From contig CANHVY010000015.1 in assembly GCA_947464185.1 (NCBI GenBank), forward strand, positions 17,755-81,754: 64,000 bases of DNA, written 5' to 3'. Shown in pieces: positions 46,591-56,734 of the stretch (position 1 is its first letter; every line of letters starts with the position of its first letter). The notes beneath the pieces were generated by a model, which did not search any database, was not told where the DNA came from, and saw nothing but the letters and a program-made list of their open reading frames with translations. Both the position numbers and the translations under genes were made by a program. The DNA comes from Burkholderiales bacterium. GTDB lineage: Bacteria; Pseudomonadota; Gammaproteobacteria; Burkholderiales; Burkholderiaceae_C.

Positions 46591-47001
46591 GTGAGGGCTT
46601 TCAGGAATCACCACCAGTCTGCCACATCATCTTCAAATCTCACACCGCTTATCTTCAAATCAATGAGCAAATAACATTACACAACAAAGACTTAGATTCA
46701 TAAAACTCCGAGATCTCTAACATCATGCGTCCGTGACTATCTACAAAGACTGGGATGGACAACTTCAACGTGCGCGTCGGGCGAAGGCCGCGGTGTCCTG
46801 GGCGATAGCAAAGCCGCGTGGGGGAACCGGTACGTCGGTCTCCCACTGTCCACGCACGGTCCCAATCCGCGCCGAAAAGTACAGGCTTGAATGACTGTCT
46901 GGTTCAGAGATTCCTGCGCGGAAGGCATATGAGTCTTTGATTGCCATGACACTGGAACTCAAGATGGAACCGTATTCGACAGCTGACTGGGAGTCTCGAG
47001 C
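46591..47001. other. AT-rich intergenic region upstream of fic
   Basis: About 410 bp. The 46620-46750 part is strikingly AT-rich for this genome and holds an 11-bp direct repeat. The 46765-46947 part is open on the minus strand for 60 codons (MAIKDSYAFRAGISEPDSHS and on) without a good ribosome site or known family. It may be a horizontally acquired edge. Confidence 0.4.
46629..46661 (-). promoter_or_regulatory. Direct repeat ATCTTCAAATC x2 upstream of fic
   Basis: Two identical 11-mers (46629-46639 and 46651-46661) lie 22 bp apart, two turns of the helix on the same face, 39-71 bp before the fic start. An operator for autoregulation via the Fic winged helix is possible. Confidence 0.45.
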
Positions 47002-47589
47002 ATGAAGGGGTCGGGCGCGATGAAGATCGTGAGCGTGAACACCGGCCGCGCGCAGCCGCGGCAGATCAACGGCCGGCGTGTGCTGACGGCCATCGCCAAG
47101 CAGGCGCAGTCCGGGCCGGTGGACGTGGGCCCGATGGGCCTGGCCGGTGACGAGCAGGCGGACCTGAGCGTGCATGGCGGACTGTCCAAGGCGGTCTACG
47201 CCTACAGCGCCGGGCACTACGCCTTCTGGCAGACCGTGCGTGCCCAGGCGCGCGTGTCGCTGTGGGACGAGCCTCTGCCCCCGGGCCTGCTGGGTGAGAA
47301 CCTGACGGTGGAGGGCCTGGACGAAGCGCTGCTGTGGATCGGCGACCGCCTGGTGTTGCCGGGCTGCGTGCTGGCGGTAAGCGAGCCACGCATGCCCTGC
47401 TTCAAGTTCGGTGCCGCCCTGGGCTTTGCGCAGGCCGTGAAGCTGATGAACCAGAGCGGCTATTGCGGCGCCTACCTGGCGGTGATCGAGCCCGGCACGG
47501 TGCAGGCCGAGGACAGCGTCCGGCTGCAGCCCGGCCCGCGCGAGGTGAACCTGCGGGAGCTGTTCAAGGCCCGGGCACGCGGAACCTGA
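47002..47589 (+). CDS. MOSC-domain protein (YiiM-like)
   Basis: 195 residues. MOSC domains are found in molybdenum-cofactor sulfurases and related metal-sulfur carriers. Features: MKIVSVNTGRAQPRQINGR, DEQADLSVHGGLSKAVYAYS, PGLLGENLTVEGLDE, and the conserved Cys in SEPRMPCFKFGAALGF. C-terminal extension EVNLRELFKARARGT. The ATG at 47002 has GGGAG nine bases upstream; another ATG six codons later is possible. The stop codon lies in the first unit of a five-copy 12-bp repeat. The YiiM subgroup acts in reduction of N-hydroxylated bases together with a molybdoenzyme. Confidence 0.9.
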   Translation: MKGSGAMKIVSVNTGRAQPRQINGRRVLTAIAKQAQSGPVDVGPMGLAGDEQADLSVHGGLSKAVYAYSAGHYAFWQTVRAQARVSLWDEPLPPGLLGENLTVEGLDEALLWIGDRLVLPGCVLAVSEPRMPCFKFGAALGFAQAVKLMNQSGYCGAYLAVIEPGTVQAEDSVRLQPGPREVNLRELFKARARGT

Positions 47590-47640
47590 GGCGGAACCTG
47601 AGGCGGAACCTGAGGCGGAACCGGAGGCGGGACTTGAGGC
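47581..47640 (+). repeat. Five tandem 12-bp repeats spanning the MOSC stop codon
   Basis: The unit GGAACCTGAGGC is repeated exactly three times (47581-47616), followed by two variants (GGAACCGGAGGC, GGGACTTGAGGC). The TGA stop of the MOSC gene is in the first unit. The 12-bp length keeps the frame, so loss of that TGA would add Gly/Thr-rich codons. Confidence 0.9.
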
Positions 47641-47714
47641 GCGCGCTCCTGGTTGCACCCCACCACATCCCACGACAACGCCACCCGTGGCGCCCGACGC
47701 GCCGCAGCCGGCGT

Positions 47715-48791
47715 TCATTCCAGCCGTCGCGCCTCCCAGCGCCACAACCGCTCGGTGAGCATCAGCACCACCACGTAGCGGGTGACGTGCAAGGCCGTGA
47801 CCGTGGGCACGCCCAGTTGCAGCACCTTGGCGGTGATGCACATCTCGGCAATGCCGCCGGGCGAGGTGCCCAGCACCAGGGTGGCCGGGTTGAGCCCCGT
47901 CAGCCCGGCCAGGGCCGCGGCGAAGAGAGCACTGGCAACGATCATGCCGACGGTGCCCAGCGCCACGGCGGCCAGCCAGCGGGGCGCGGCGCGCACGAAG
48001 TCGGGCGTGAACCGCACGCCCAACGCCACCCCGATGAAGAGCTGGCCCGCGCTGGACAAGGGTTTGGGGAACGCCGTGAGCTGCACGTCAAAGGCCGTGA
48101 GCGCGATGGACACCAGCAGCGAACCCAGCACCCAGGGGTTGGGGCCGCCCAGGGCACGCACCCCGGCCATGCCCACGGCCGTCAGCGCCATGAGTTGCAG
48201 CAAGCCCTCGAGCCGGAACTCCGAAGCCCCGGGCAGGCTTGGGTCGGTGCCGTGCACGCCCGACCATTGCAAGGCGAACGGAATGATCATCACCACCAGC
48301 ATGAGCCGCAACGAGTGGCTGGCCGCCACCAGGTCGACACGGGCGCCGCGGCGATCGGCCATCAAGGCCATCTCCGAGGCCCCGCCAATGGCCGCGGCAA
48401 AGAAGGCGGTCTCCCGCTTCATGCCCGGTTGCGCGCCCTGGGCCCACCACAGCCAGCGGTAGAAGCCGTAGCCCAACAACAACGCCCAGACCACGGCCCC
48501 CAGGATCACCGGCGCCAGCCCGGGCAGCAGGGCCACCACCTGGGGCGTGAAGTACAGGCCCAGCGCGGTGCCGATGGTCCACTGGCCCACGTTGCGCAGC
48601 AACGGGGCCGAGCGCACGGGCAGGCCGGCCAGGGCCGCGACGGCCGTGGCCATCAGGGGGCCGATCATCCAGGGCAGCGGGGTGCCCAGGGCTTCACAGG
48701 CCCGCGCCGCACCCCAGGCCAGCGCCAGGGTGGCCAGCAGCCAGGCGGCGCCCGTCCAGGCGTCGCGCCGGAAGAACAGCCGCACCGTCAA
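47715..48791 (-). CDS. AbrB-type (PF05145) integral membrane protein
   Basis: 358 residues, about 10 transmembrane helices in two internal repeats. Repeat 1: LGTPLPWMIGPLMATAVAAL, TPQVVALLPGLAPVILGAVV, FFAAAIGGASEMALMADRRG. Repeat 2: LGGPNPWVLGSLLVSIALTA, VLGTSPGGIAEMCITAKVLQ. Pfam PF05145 is named AbrB or ammonia monooxygenase but this is a membrane transporter-like protein of unknown function, not the SpoVT/AbrB DNA-binding fold. Its start overlaps the ene-reductase stop by four bases, so the two are coupled. Confidence 0.88.
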   Translation of the reverse strand: MTVRLFFRRDAWTGAAWLLATLALAWGAARACEALGTPLPWMIGPLMATAVAALAGLPVRSAPLLRNVGQWTIGTALGLYFTPQVVALLPGLAPVILGAVVWALLLGYGFYRWLWWAQGAQPGMKRETAFFAAAIGGASEMALMADRRGARVDLVAASHSLRLMLVVMIIPFALQWSGVHGTDPSLPGASEFRLEGLLQLMALTAVGMAGVRALGGPNPWVLGSLLVSIALTAFDVQLTAFPKPLSSAGQLFIGVALGVRFTPDFVRAAPRWLAAVALGTVGMIVASALFAAALAGLTGLNPATLVLGTSPGGIAEMCITAKVLQLGVPTVTALHVTRYVVVLMLTERLWRWEARRLE

Positions 48792-49948
48792 GCCGGTGCC
48801 GCCGCCCCGCCAGGGCTGCCCGCTCCACCCTCGGCGCCGTGGCGCTCGGGCGCCTCAAAGCCGGCGTAGTCGGTGTAGCCCGCGGCGCCGCCGCCGTAGT
48901 AAGTCTTGCGGTCTGACGGGGCCCAGGGCAGGTCTTCGCGCAGGCGCTGGCCGAGGTCCGGGTTGCCGATGAAGGGCCTGCCGAAGGCCACCAGGTCCGC
49001 CGCTCCACTGGCCACGGCCTGCAGGGCCATGGCCCGGTCGTAGCCGTTGTTCACCATCCAGGGGCCGCCGAACGTGCGGCGCAGGGCGGCGTAGTCGAAC
49101 GGCGCGATGTCGCGCACACCCCCCGTCTGACCCTCCACCACGTGCAGGAACGCCAGCCGCTGCGGCGCCAGGCGCTGCACCAGGCGCTCCACCGCCCGGC
49201 CGTAGGTGGCCTGCGGCTGGCTGTCCTGGCCGGAATCGTTCACCGGGCTCACCGGCGACAGGCGCACCCCCGTGCGGCCGGCCCCGGCCTCGGCGGCCAC
49301 GGCAGCCACCACCTCGGCCAGCAGCCGGGTGCGGTTCTCCAGCGAGCCGCCCCATTCGTCGCTGCGGTCGTTCACGCTGTCGCGCAGGAACTGGTCGAGC
49401 AGGTAGCCGTTGGCCGCATGGATCTCCACGCCGTCAAAGCCGGCGTCGATGGCGCAGCGCGCGGCGTGGGCATAGTCGGCCGGCAAGGCGGCCACCTCTT
49501 CCGCGCGCAGTGCCCGAGGGGCCGAGCAGGGGTGGAGTTCCCCCGCCATCCAGGTACGCACCTGGGCAGGCCGGGCCGTGGAGGACACCGGCGCGCCGCG
49601 GTCCGGCTGCAGGCTCGTGTGGGAGATGCGGCCCACGTGCCAGAGCTGGCACACGATGCGCCCGCCGCGGGCGTGCACGGCGTCGGTCACCAGGCGCCAG
49701 CCGTCCACCTGGGCACGGTTGTGGATGCCGGGCGTGTCGCCATAGCCCTGGGCCTGGGGGCTGATCTGCGCGGCTTCGCTGATGAGCAGGCCTGCCCCGG
49801 TGCGGGGGTCGGCGCGCTGGCCGTAGTAGGTGGCCATCAAGGCGTTGGGCACGCCGCCAGGGGCGCGGTTGCGGGTCAGCGGCGCCATGACGACGCGACT
49901 GGCCAGGTCGATGTCGCCCAGGCGAATGGGATCGAAGAGGGAGGGCAT
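48788..49948 (-). CDS. Old-yellow-enzyme family alkene reductase
   Basis: 386 residues. FMN- and NADPH-dependent reductase of activated C=C bonds or nitro compounds (NemA/OYE class). FMN and active-site motifs: RVVMAPLTRNRAPGGVPNAL, SEAAQISPQAQGYGDTPGIH, QLWHVGRISHTSLQP, DGVEIHAANGYLLDQFLRDS (His/Asn pair of HAAN), WGGSLENRTRLLAEVVAAVA, and C-terminal VAFGRPFIGNPDLGQRLRED. The ATG at 49948 gives MPSLFDPIRLGDIDLASRVV, the normal start. Operon with the AbrB-type membrane protein. Confidence 0.94.
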   Translation of the reverse strand: MPSLFDPIRLGDIDLASRVVMAPLTRNRAPGGVPNALMATYYGQRADPRTGAGLLISEAAQISPQAQGYGDTPGIHNRAQVDGWRLVTDAVHARGGRIVCQLWHVGRISHTSLQPDRGAPVSSTARPAQVRTWMAGELHPCSAPRALRAEEVAALPADYAHAARCAIDAGFDGVEIHAANGYLLDQFLRDSVNDRSDEWGGSLENRTRLLAEVVAAVAAEAGAGRTGVRLSPVSPVNDSGQDSQPQATYGRAVERLVQRLAPQRLAFLHVVEGQTGGVRDIAPFDYAALRRTFGGPWMVNNGYDRAMALQAVASGAADLVAFGRPFIGNPDLGQRLREDLPWAPSDRKTYYGGGAAGYTDYAGFEAPERHGAEGGAGSPGGAAAPA

Positions 49949-50050
49949 GAAGCATGCGCCACGCTGGGGGGCGACGGCGAAGGGAGCAGCGGATCTGCAC
50001 ATTCTCGGGCCGTGCGCCAGCGGCACCACAGCGCGTACAGTCCACCCCCC

Positions 50051-50893
50051 ATGCTCGCCTACCGCCACGCCTTCCACGCCGGCAACCACGGCGATGTGCT
50101 CAAGCACATCGCGCTGATGCTCGTGCTGCGCTACATGAACCAGAAGGACAAGGGCTGGCGCTATGTCGACACCCACGCCGGCGCGGGCGGCTACTCGCTG
50201 CAGAGCACTTACGCGCAGAAGAACGCCGAGTACACGCAAGGCGTGGGCCGGCTGTGGGGCCGCACCGACGTGCCGCCCGCAGTGGCCGACTACCTGGAAT
50301 TGATCCGCCAGTTCAACGGTGGCAACAGCCTCAAGCAGTACCCCGGTTCACCGGCCGTGGCCCACGCGATGGGCCGGGCGCAGGACCAGTGGCGGCTGTT
50401 CGAGATGCACCCCACCGACCACCGGGTGCTGGCCTCGTACCTGGCCACCGAGCCGGGCGTGGAAGTCAAGATGAGCGACGGCTTCGACGGCCTGAAGGGT
50501 GCGCTGCCGCCGCCCACGCGGCGCGGCGTGGTGCTGATGGACCCGAGCTACGAACTTGACCGCGACTACAGCCGCGTGGTCACCGCCCTGCGCGACGGGC
50601 TGCAACGCTTTGCCGAAGGCACCTTCATCGTCTGGTACCCGGTGGTGAGCAAGCTGCCGGCGGTGCAACTGCCCAAGCGCCTGAAGGCGCTGGCCACCAA
50701 GCGCTGGCTGCATGCGCGGCTGACGGTGCAGGCCCTGGATGCCCGCGGCTTCGGCATGGGCGGCAGCGGGGTGTTCATCATCAACCCGCCGCACACCCTG
50801 CACGCCGAACTCAACACCCTGCTGCCCTGGCTGCACGAGGCGCTCAAACAGTTCGACGGCGGCGGCTGGGTGCTGGAGCAGAAGGCGGACTGA
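50051..50893 (+). CDS. rlmJ: 23S rRNA (adenine(2030)-N6)-methyltransferase RlmJ
   Basis: 280 residues. Methylates A2030 of 23S rRNA with SAM. Starts MLAYRHAFHAGNHGDVLKHI, diagnostic of RlmJ. SAM motif VDTHAGAGGYSL; catalytic motif DPSYE with Asp164, the same position as in E. coli but with Ser in place of the second Pro of DPPY; FIVWYPVVSKLPAVQLPKRL; SGVFIINPPHTLHAELNTLL. Divergent from the ene-reductase with about 100 bp between. Confidence 0.95.
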   Translation: MLAYRHAFHAGNHGDVLKHIALMLVLRYMNQKDKGWRYVDTHAGAGGYSLQSTYAQKNAEYTQGVGRLWGRTDVPPAVADYLELIRQFNGGNSLKQYPGSPAVAHAMGRAQDQWRLFEMHPTDHRVLASYLATEPGVEVKMSDGFDGLKGALPPPTRRGVVLMDPSYELDRDYSRVVTALRDGLQRFAEGTFIVWYPVVSKLPAVQLPKRLKALATKRWLHARLTVQALDARGFGMGGSGVFIINPPHTLHAELNTLLPWLHEALKQFDGGGWVLEQKAD

Positions 50894-50959
50894 GCGCAAC
50901 GGTCCGGGGCGGCCAGGGGCGGCTACAAGGCCAGGGCCGACCGGTCAGCCCGGCCAGGC

Positions 50960-52203
<1,244 letters not shown>

Positions 52204-52246
52204 GAAATCGCTTTACCATGACGTCTCAATTCAAGCGGAGAACGTC

Positions 52247-52513
52247 ATGGTCGCGGAAGCACTCCCCGTAGCGAAGGCCCACACCCCCCTGCGGGCCCAG
52301 GCGGTGGTGTCCAGCAAGGGCCAGGTCACGCTGCCTGCCGCCATGCGGGCCCAACTGGGCCTGGAGGCGGGCTCGCGCATCCGCTTCGAACTGCGGGACC
52401 GGCAACTGGTGATCACGCCGGAACTGCCCATCAGCGCCTACTACGGCATCCTCAAGGGTTACGACCTGGGCGACATCGAGCCAGAAAAGGAACCCGACCG
52501 TGAGTTCGACTGA
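52247..52513 (+). CDS. vapB: VapB-type antitoxin with SpoVT/AbrB DNA-binding domain
   Basis: 88 residues. Swapped-hairpin AbrB domain (about 18-60): AVVSSKGQVTLPAAMRAQLG and LEAGSRIRFELRDRQLVITP. The C-terminal tail, YYGILKGYDLGDIEPEKEPD ending REFD, is the toxin-neutralising segment. The ATG has GCGGAGAACGTC upstream. It overlaps the toxin gene by 14 bp, and a dyad operator lies before it. Expected to neutralise the PIN toxin and repress the operon. Confidence 0.9.
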   Translation: MVAEALPVAKAHTPLRAQAVVSSKGQVTLPAAMRAQLGLEAGSRIRFELRDRQLVITPELPISAYYGILKGYDLGDIEPEKEPDREFD

Positions 52514-52913
52514 GGTGGCTTCAACCCGCGCTGCGGGCCTGAACGTCGTCGACTCCTCGGGCTGGATCGAGTTCTTCACGGCCGGGCCCAATGGACCCCG
52601 CTTTCGGGAGGTCATCGCAGCGCAGGAGCACCTGATCGTGCCCACCATCGCGCTTTATGAGGTCTGCAAGGTCCTGTCTCGCAAGCTGGAGCCCTCTCTG
52701 GTGGCGGCCTGCCTGGACATCATGCGCATGGGCCAGGTCGTCGACCTGACCGATGTCCGCGCCATCGCCGCCGCCAGAGCCAGCCGCGACCACGGCCTGG
52801 CCCTGGCAGACGCCGCCACGTACAGCATCGCCCAGGAGCATGGCGCCACCTTCTGGACGCAGGATGTGGACTATCGGGGCTTGCCCGGCGTGGAGTACCT
52901 GGCCAAAGCCTGA
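52500..52913 (+). CDS. vapC: VapC PIN-domain toxin
   Basis: 137 residues, PIN-fold Mg-dependent RNase. Catalytic acidic residues: Asp18 in LNVVDSSGWIEFF, Glu54 in IALYEVCKVL, Asp in HGLALADAATYSIAQ, Asp in FWTQDVDYRGLPGV. GTG start at 52500 with AAGGAA upstream; it overlaps vapB by 14 bp, so toxin synthesis is coupled. VapC toxins cut tRNA anticodon loops or rRNA. Placed between tgt and queA, two tRNA-anticodon modification genes. Appears intact. Confidence 0.92.
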   Translation: MSSTEVASTRAAGLNVVDSSGWIEFFTAGPNGPRFREVIAAQEHLIVPTIALYEVCKVLSRKLEPSLVAACLDIMRMGQVVDLTDVRAIAAARASRDHGLALADAATYSIAQEHGATFWTQDVDYRGLPGVEYLAKA

Positions 52914-52952
52914 GCCGGCCAGGAACGCCCGCGCGTCAGGCCGGGCGGCGCC

Positions 52953-54047
52953 TCAGGTCCGCTCCAGCAGCATCGAGTCACCGTAGCTGAAGAAGCGGTA
53001 GCGCTGCGCGATGGCGTGGCGGTACAGCGCCATGATGTGGGCGTGGCCGGCGAAGGCGCTGACCAGCATCATCAGCGTGCTCTTGGGCAGGTGGAAGTTG
53101 GTGATCAGGCGGTCGACCACGCGGAACTGAAAGCCTGGGGTGATGAAGATGTCGGTCTCGCCCGTGGTGGGCTGCAGCACGCCGCTGCGGGCGGCGGATT
53201 CCAGCGAGCGCACCGTCGTCGTGCCCACGGCCACGATGCGGCCACCCGCCGCACGCGTGGCCTCAATGGCCTCCACGGTCTGCGCGCCCACCTCGTACCA
53301 CTCGCTGTGCATGCGGTGGTCTTCGATGCGCTCGGCGCGCACGGGCTGGAAGGTGCCCGCGCCCACGTGCAGCGTCACGCGCGCCGTGCCGACGCCGCGC
53401 GCCTGCAAGGCGGCCAGCACGCCCTCGTCGAAGTGCAGCGAGGCCGTGGGCGCCGCCACCGCGCCCGGCCGCGCAGCGAAGATGGTCTGGTAGCGGCGCT
53501 CGTCTTCGGGCGCGTCCTCGTGCGTGATGTACGGGGGCAGGGGCACGTGGCCGAAGGCTTCGAGCAAGGCGAAGGGGTCGGAAGGCAGCGCCAGGTGAAA
53601 CAGCTCCCCGTCGGGCCCGCAGCGCCCCAGCACCTCGGCATCGAAGCCTTGTTCGAAGGCGTCCTGCGCCCCGGCGCCACGGCGCCCGAAGCGCAGCACG
53701 CTGCCCGGCTTGGGCGACTTGCTGGCCCGCAGGTGCGCCCAGACCGCGTGCGGCACGCCGGGCGTTCCACTTGCGCCTTCCGAGGAAAGCAACACGCGTT
53801 CCACCAGCGCCTCCACCGCGCCACCGCTGGCCTTGCGGCCGAACAGGCGCGCCTTGATGACGCGGGTGTCGTTGAACACCAGCAGGTCGCCCGGGGCCAG
53901 CACGGCCGGCAGGTCGCGGAACACCCGGTCCTGGGCTTGCGGCCCGGTGCCGTCCAGCAGGCGCGAGGCGCTGCGCTCGGGCGTGGGGTGCTGGGCGATC
54001 AGCTCGGGCGGCAGGTCGAAGTCGTAGTCGGCGAGAGCAACGGTCAT
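52953..54047 (-). CDS. queA: S-adenosylmethionine:tRNA ribosyltransferase-isomerase QueA
   Basis: 364 residues. Transfers and isomerises the ribose of SAM onto preQ1-tRNA to form epoxyqueuosine. Features: [116 protein letters not shown]. Stop close to the convergent vapC end (about 40 bp). Its start overlaps the stop of the PBP gene by four bases (ATGA), linking a cell-wall and a tRNA-modification gene in one transcript. Confidence 0.97.
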   Translation of the reverse strand: MTVALADYDFDLPPELIAQHPTPERSASRLLDGTGPQAQDRVFRDLPAVLAPGDLLVFNDTRVIKARLFGRKASGGAVEALVERVLLSSEGASGTPGVPHAVWAHLRASKSPKPGSVLRFGRRGAGAQDAFEQGFDAEVLGRCGPDGELFHLALPSDPFALLEAFGHVPLPPYITHEDAPEDERRYQTIFAARPGAVAAPTASLHFDEGVLAALQARGVGTARVTLHVGAGTFQPVRAERIEDHRMHSEWYEVGAQTVEAIEATRAAGGRIVAVGTTTVRSLESAARSGVLQPTTGETDIFITPGFQFRVVDRLITNFHLPKSTLMMLVSAFAGHAHIMALYRHAIAQRYRFFSYGDSMLLERT

Positions 54048-56410
54048 GGTCGGGTGGGGGAGACAGGCGCGGAGGCGGAGCCGGGCGCGGGAAAGATCGC
54101 GGGGACACCCGTGGGGACGATCCTGGGGCCGACGGCGCCGGCCGGGCCCAGCCCGTTCAGCCTATCGGCTTCTGCCGGCAGGCGCTGCAGCCAGCCGCCA
54201 AGGGCCCACTCGTCGTAGACCCAGTCCTGGTCCACCTTCAGCACGCCAGCCGGGGGCTCCAGCGGCACCTCGGGCACGCCCTTGAGGGCGGTGGCCATGT
54301 AGTCGATCCAGATCGGCAGGGCCAGGCCGCCGCCGGACTCGCGCTCGCCCAGGCTGCGCGGCTCGCTGTAGCCCACCCAGGCGACGGCCGCCACGCTGGG
54401 GTGGAAGCCCGCGAACCAGGCGTCCACCGCGTCGTCGGTGGTGCCGGTCTTGCCGTAGACGTCGCTGCGGCCGAGCGTGGCCTGCGCACGGGCGGCCGTG
54501 CCCACGCGCGTGACGTCCTGCAACAGGCTGGTGGTGACGAAGACATTGCGCGCCGGCAGCACGCGCGCTTCCTCGGCCAGCGGCGCAGGCGGCGGGGCCT
54601 CGAAGAGCACGCGGCCCTGGGCATCGGTGATGCGCTCCACCAGCACCGGGTCCACCCGCCAGCCGCCATTGGCGAAGGTGGCGTAGGCGCGCGCCATCTG
54701 CAGCGGCGTGACGCTGCCCGTGCCCAGCGCCAGGGTCAGGTTGTCGGGCTGGCGCGCCGCATCCAGCCCCAGGCGGCCGGCCCACTCGCGCACCGGGCCC
54801 ACGCCCACCTGCTGCGCCACGCGCACGCTCACCAGGTTCTTGGACTTCGCCAGCGCCTGGCGCACCGTCATCGGGCCGTCAAAGCGACCGTCGCTGTTCT
54901 GCGGGCTCCAGCCGTTGGCGGCTGTGAAGGGCAGATCGTCCACCACGGTGGCCGGCATCACACCCTGTTCCAACGCCGCCGAATACAGCAGCGGCTTGAA
55001 GCTGGACCCGGGCTGGCGCCAGGCCTGGGTGACGTGGTTGAAGGGCTGGCGCCCGAAATCAAAGCCGCCCACCAGCGCGCGGATGCGGCCGCTGGCCGGG
55101 TCGAGTGCGACGAAGGCAGCCTGCGCTTCAGGCCACTGCACCAGGGCCCAGGGGGCGCCTGCACGCGGCGAGGCTGCGCTGGCGCTGGTCGACCCACCGG
55201 CGCCAGTCTGCATCACCCTCACCACGGCGCCACGCCGCAGCGCCAGCGCAGCCGGGGCCTTGGGCGCGAGCCCGGGCGCGGCGCGGCGCAGGGCCTCGCC
55301 CGTGAGCGTGAGGCGCTCGCCGGTTGCCAGCTGCACCCGCACCTCGCGCGGCGTGGCCTGCAGCACGATGGCCACGCGCAACTGCTCGTCGTCGCGGTGC
55401 GCCTTCAAGGCCTGGGCCGCAGCCTGCTCCAGCGCCGGCCCGTCGCCTGGCGGCAACTCCTCCACGTCCTCCGGTCCGCGCCAGGGCGTGCGGCGGTCGT
55501 GCTCCAGCACGGCGCGGCGCACGGCCTCGCGCGCGGCGCGCTGCTCAGCCGCACGCAAGGAGGTCACCACGCGCAGGCCCTGGGTGTAGGCCTCGGTGCC
55601 GAAGCGCTCCACCACGGCCTGACGCGCCATCTCGGCCACATGTCCCGCAGGGACGGCCACGTCCAGCGGAGACCGGATGTCCAGCTTCTCGGCCCGCGCG
55701 GCGGCCCATTCCGCCTGGGTGATGACGCCCGTGACCCGCATGCGCTCCAGCACCACCTGCTGCCGCGCCACGGCGCGCTGGCGGTTGACCACCGGGTTGG
55801 CGTAATGCGGGTTCTGCGGCAGGCCGGCGAGCAGGGCGGTCTCTGCGATGCTCAAGCGCTCCAGCGGCTTGCCGAAGTAGGTCTGTGCCGCCGCGGCAAA
55901 GCCGTAGGCGCGCTGGCCCAGGAAGATCTCGTTGAGGTAGATCTCCAGGATGCGGTCCTTGGACAGGGCCTTCTCCACCTGCAGCGCCAGCAGGATCTCC
56001 TTGGCCTTGCGCTCGGGCGTGAAGCGCTGGGTCAGCAGCATCGTGCGCACCAGCTGCTGCGTGAGGGTGGAGGCGCCCTGCTTCATGCCGCCCGTCATCA
56101 TGGACAGCACGGCGCGTGCCATGCCCTTGGGGTCGATGCCGCTGTGCTCCCGAAAGCGGGTGTCCTCCACTGCCAGCACCGCATCCTGCAGGCGCTTGGG
56201 GATGCGCGCCAGCGGCACGTAGATGCGCCGCTCGGCACCGAACTGGGCGATCTCCACGCCGTCAGCCGTCACCACCTGCAGCGGCAGCCGCGGCTGGTAC
56301 TGCACGATGCGGTCGATGGGCGGCAACTCGAAGGCGGCATCGGCCTGGGGCGGAGCGGCCCACAGGCACAGGGTCAAACTCGCCAGACGGGAGGCGCGGG
56401 AAAGAGGCAT
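54044..56410 (-). CDS. Class A penicillin-binding protein (PBP1A-like)
   Basis: 788 residues, bifunctional. The GT51 glycosyltransferase domain (about 55-235) contains [20 protein letters not shown] (catalytic Glu) and [18 protein letters not shown]. The transpeptidase domain holds SxxK in [14 protein letters not shown], SxN in [11 protein letters not shown], and KTG in [18 protein letters not shown]. The N-terminus, [20 protein letters not shown], has only a short hydrophobic stretch, weaker than the normal PBP1A membrane anchor. An in-frame stop at 56419-56421 just upstream fixes the start. Overlaps queA by four bases. Confidence 0.94.
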   Translation of the reverse strand: MPLSRASRLASLTLCLWAAPPQADAAFELPPIDRIVQYQPRLPLQVVTADGVEIAQFGAERRIYVPLARIPKRLQDAVLAVEDTRFREHSGIDPKGMARAVLSMMTGGMKQGASTLTQQLVRTMLLTQRFTPERKAKEILLALQVEKALSKDRILEIYLNEIFLGQRAYGFAAAAQTYFGKPLERLSIAETALLAGLPQNPHYANPVVNRQRAVARQQVVLERMRVTGVITQAEWAAARAEKLDIRSPLDVAVPAGHVAEMARQAVVERFGTEAYTQGLRVVTSLRAAEQRAAREAVRRAVLEHDRRTPWRGPEDVEELPPGDGPALEQAAAQALKAHRDDEQLRVAIVLQATPREVRVQLATGERLTLTGEALRRAAPGLAPKAPAALALRRGAVVRVMQTGAGGSTSASAASPRAGAPWALVQWPEAQAAFVALDPASGRIRALVGGFDFGRQPFNHVTQAWRQPGSSFKPLLYSAALEQGVMPATVVDDLPFTAANGWSPQNSDGRFDGPMTVRQALAKSKNLVSVRVAQQVGVGPVREWAGRLGLDAARQPDNLTLALGTGSVTPLQMARAYATFANGGWRVDPVLVERITDAQGRVLFEAPPPAPLAEEARVLPARNVFVTTSLLQDVTRVGTAARAQATLGRSDVYGKTGTTDDAVDAWFAGFHPSVAAVAWVGYSEPRSLGERESGGGLALPIWIDYMATALKGVPEVPLEPPAGVLKVDQDWVYDEWALGGWLQRLPAEADRLNGLGPAGAVGPRIVPTGVPAIFPAPGSASAPVSPTRP

Positions 56411-56734
56411 TGGACGGATTATCGAGACCGGGGTCTGAGGCCCCGCGCGGGCAGGCGTTTCAGCGGTGAGCGGTTCAGTGGCTTGGGGTCCCGGGGATAG
56501 GCGCCGGCCAGGTGTCGCGGCGCTTCCTCAGGGTTTTCACCGCAAATGGCCTCCGACAGGCCCGAATCAAGCCCCTGGGTTTGACCTTCTGCTGGTGCGC
56601 AGCCAAGAATCGCCGTTGAACATGCGGGCCACAGGTCGGCGCGCTCCTGGTTGTGCCGTCTTACCGGTGCCTGGATGCGCCTCATGCGCCGATACAAAGA
56701 CCGTAACCCAAGAACCCCCTTCTGGAGACCTCCC
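56411..56734. other. Intergenic region, nothing recognised
   Basis: 324 bp between the divergent PBP and Bug-receptor genes. No supported ORF, repeat or hairpin of note. It must carry promoters for both. The last 20 bp contain the GGAGACC ribosome site of the receptor. Confidence 0.4.

Noticed and set aside
46765..46947. A 60-codon minus-strand frame beginning MAIKDSYAFRAGISEPDSHS.
   Set aside because: No ribosome site or family match; kept only as a remark on the intergenic region.
47581..47640. The tandem repeat as a CRISPR-like array.
   Set aside because: Units are directly adjacent with no spacers and only 12 bp long.
54401..56500. A 699-codon plus-strand open frame over the PBP gene.
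   Set aside because: No domain, no start context, and fully antisense to a protein with all PBP motifs.
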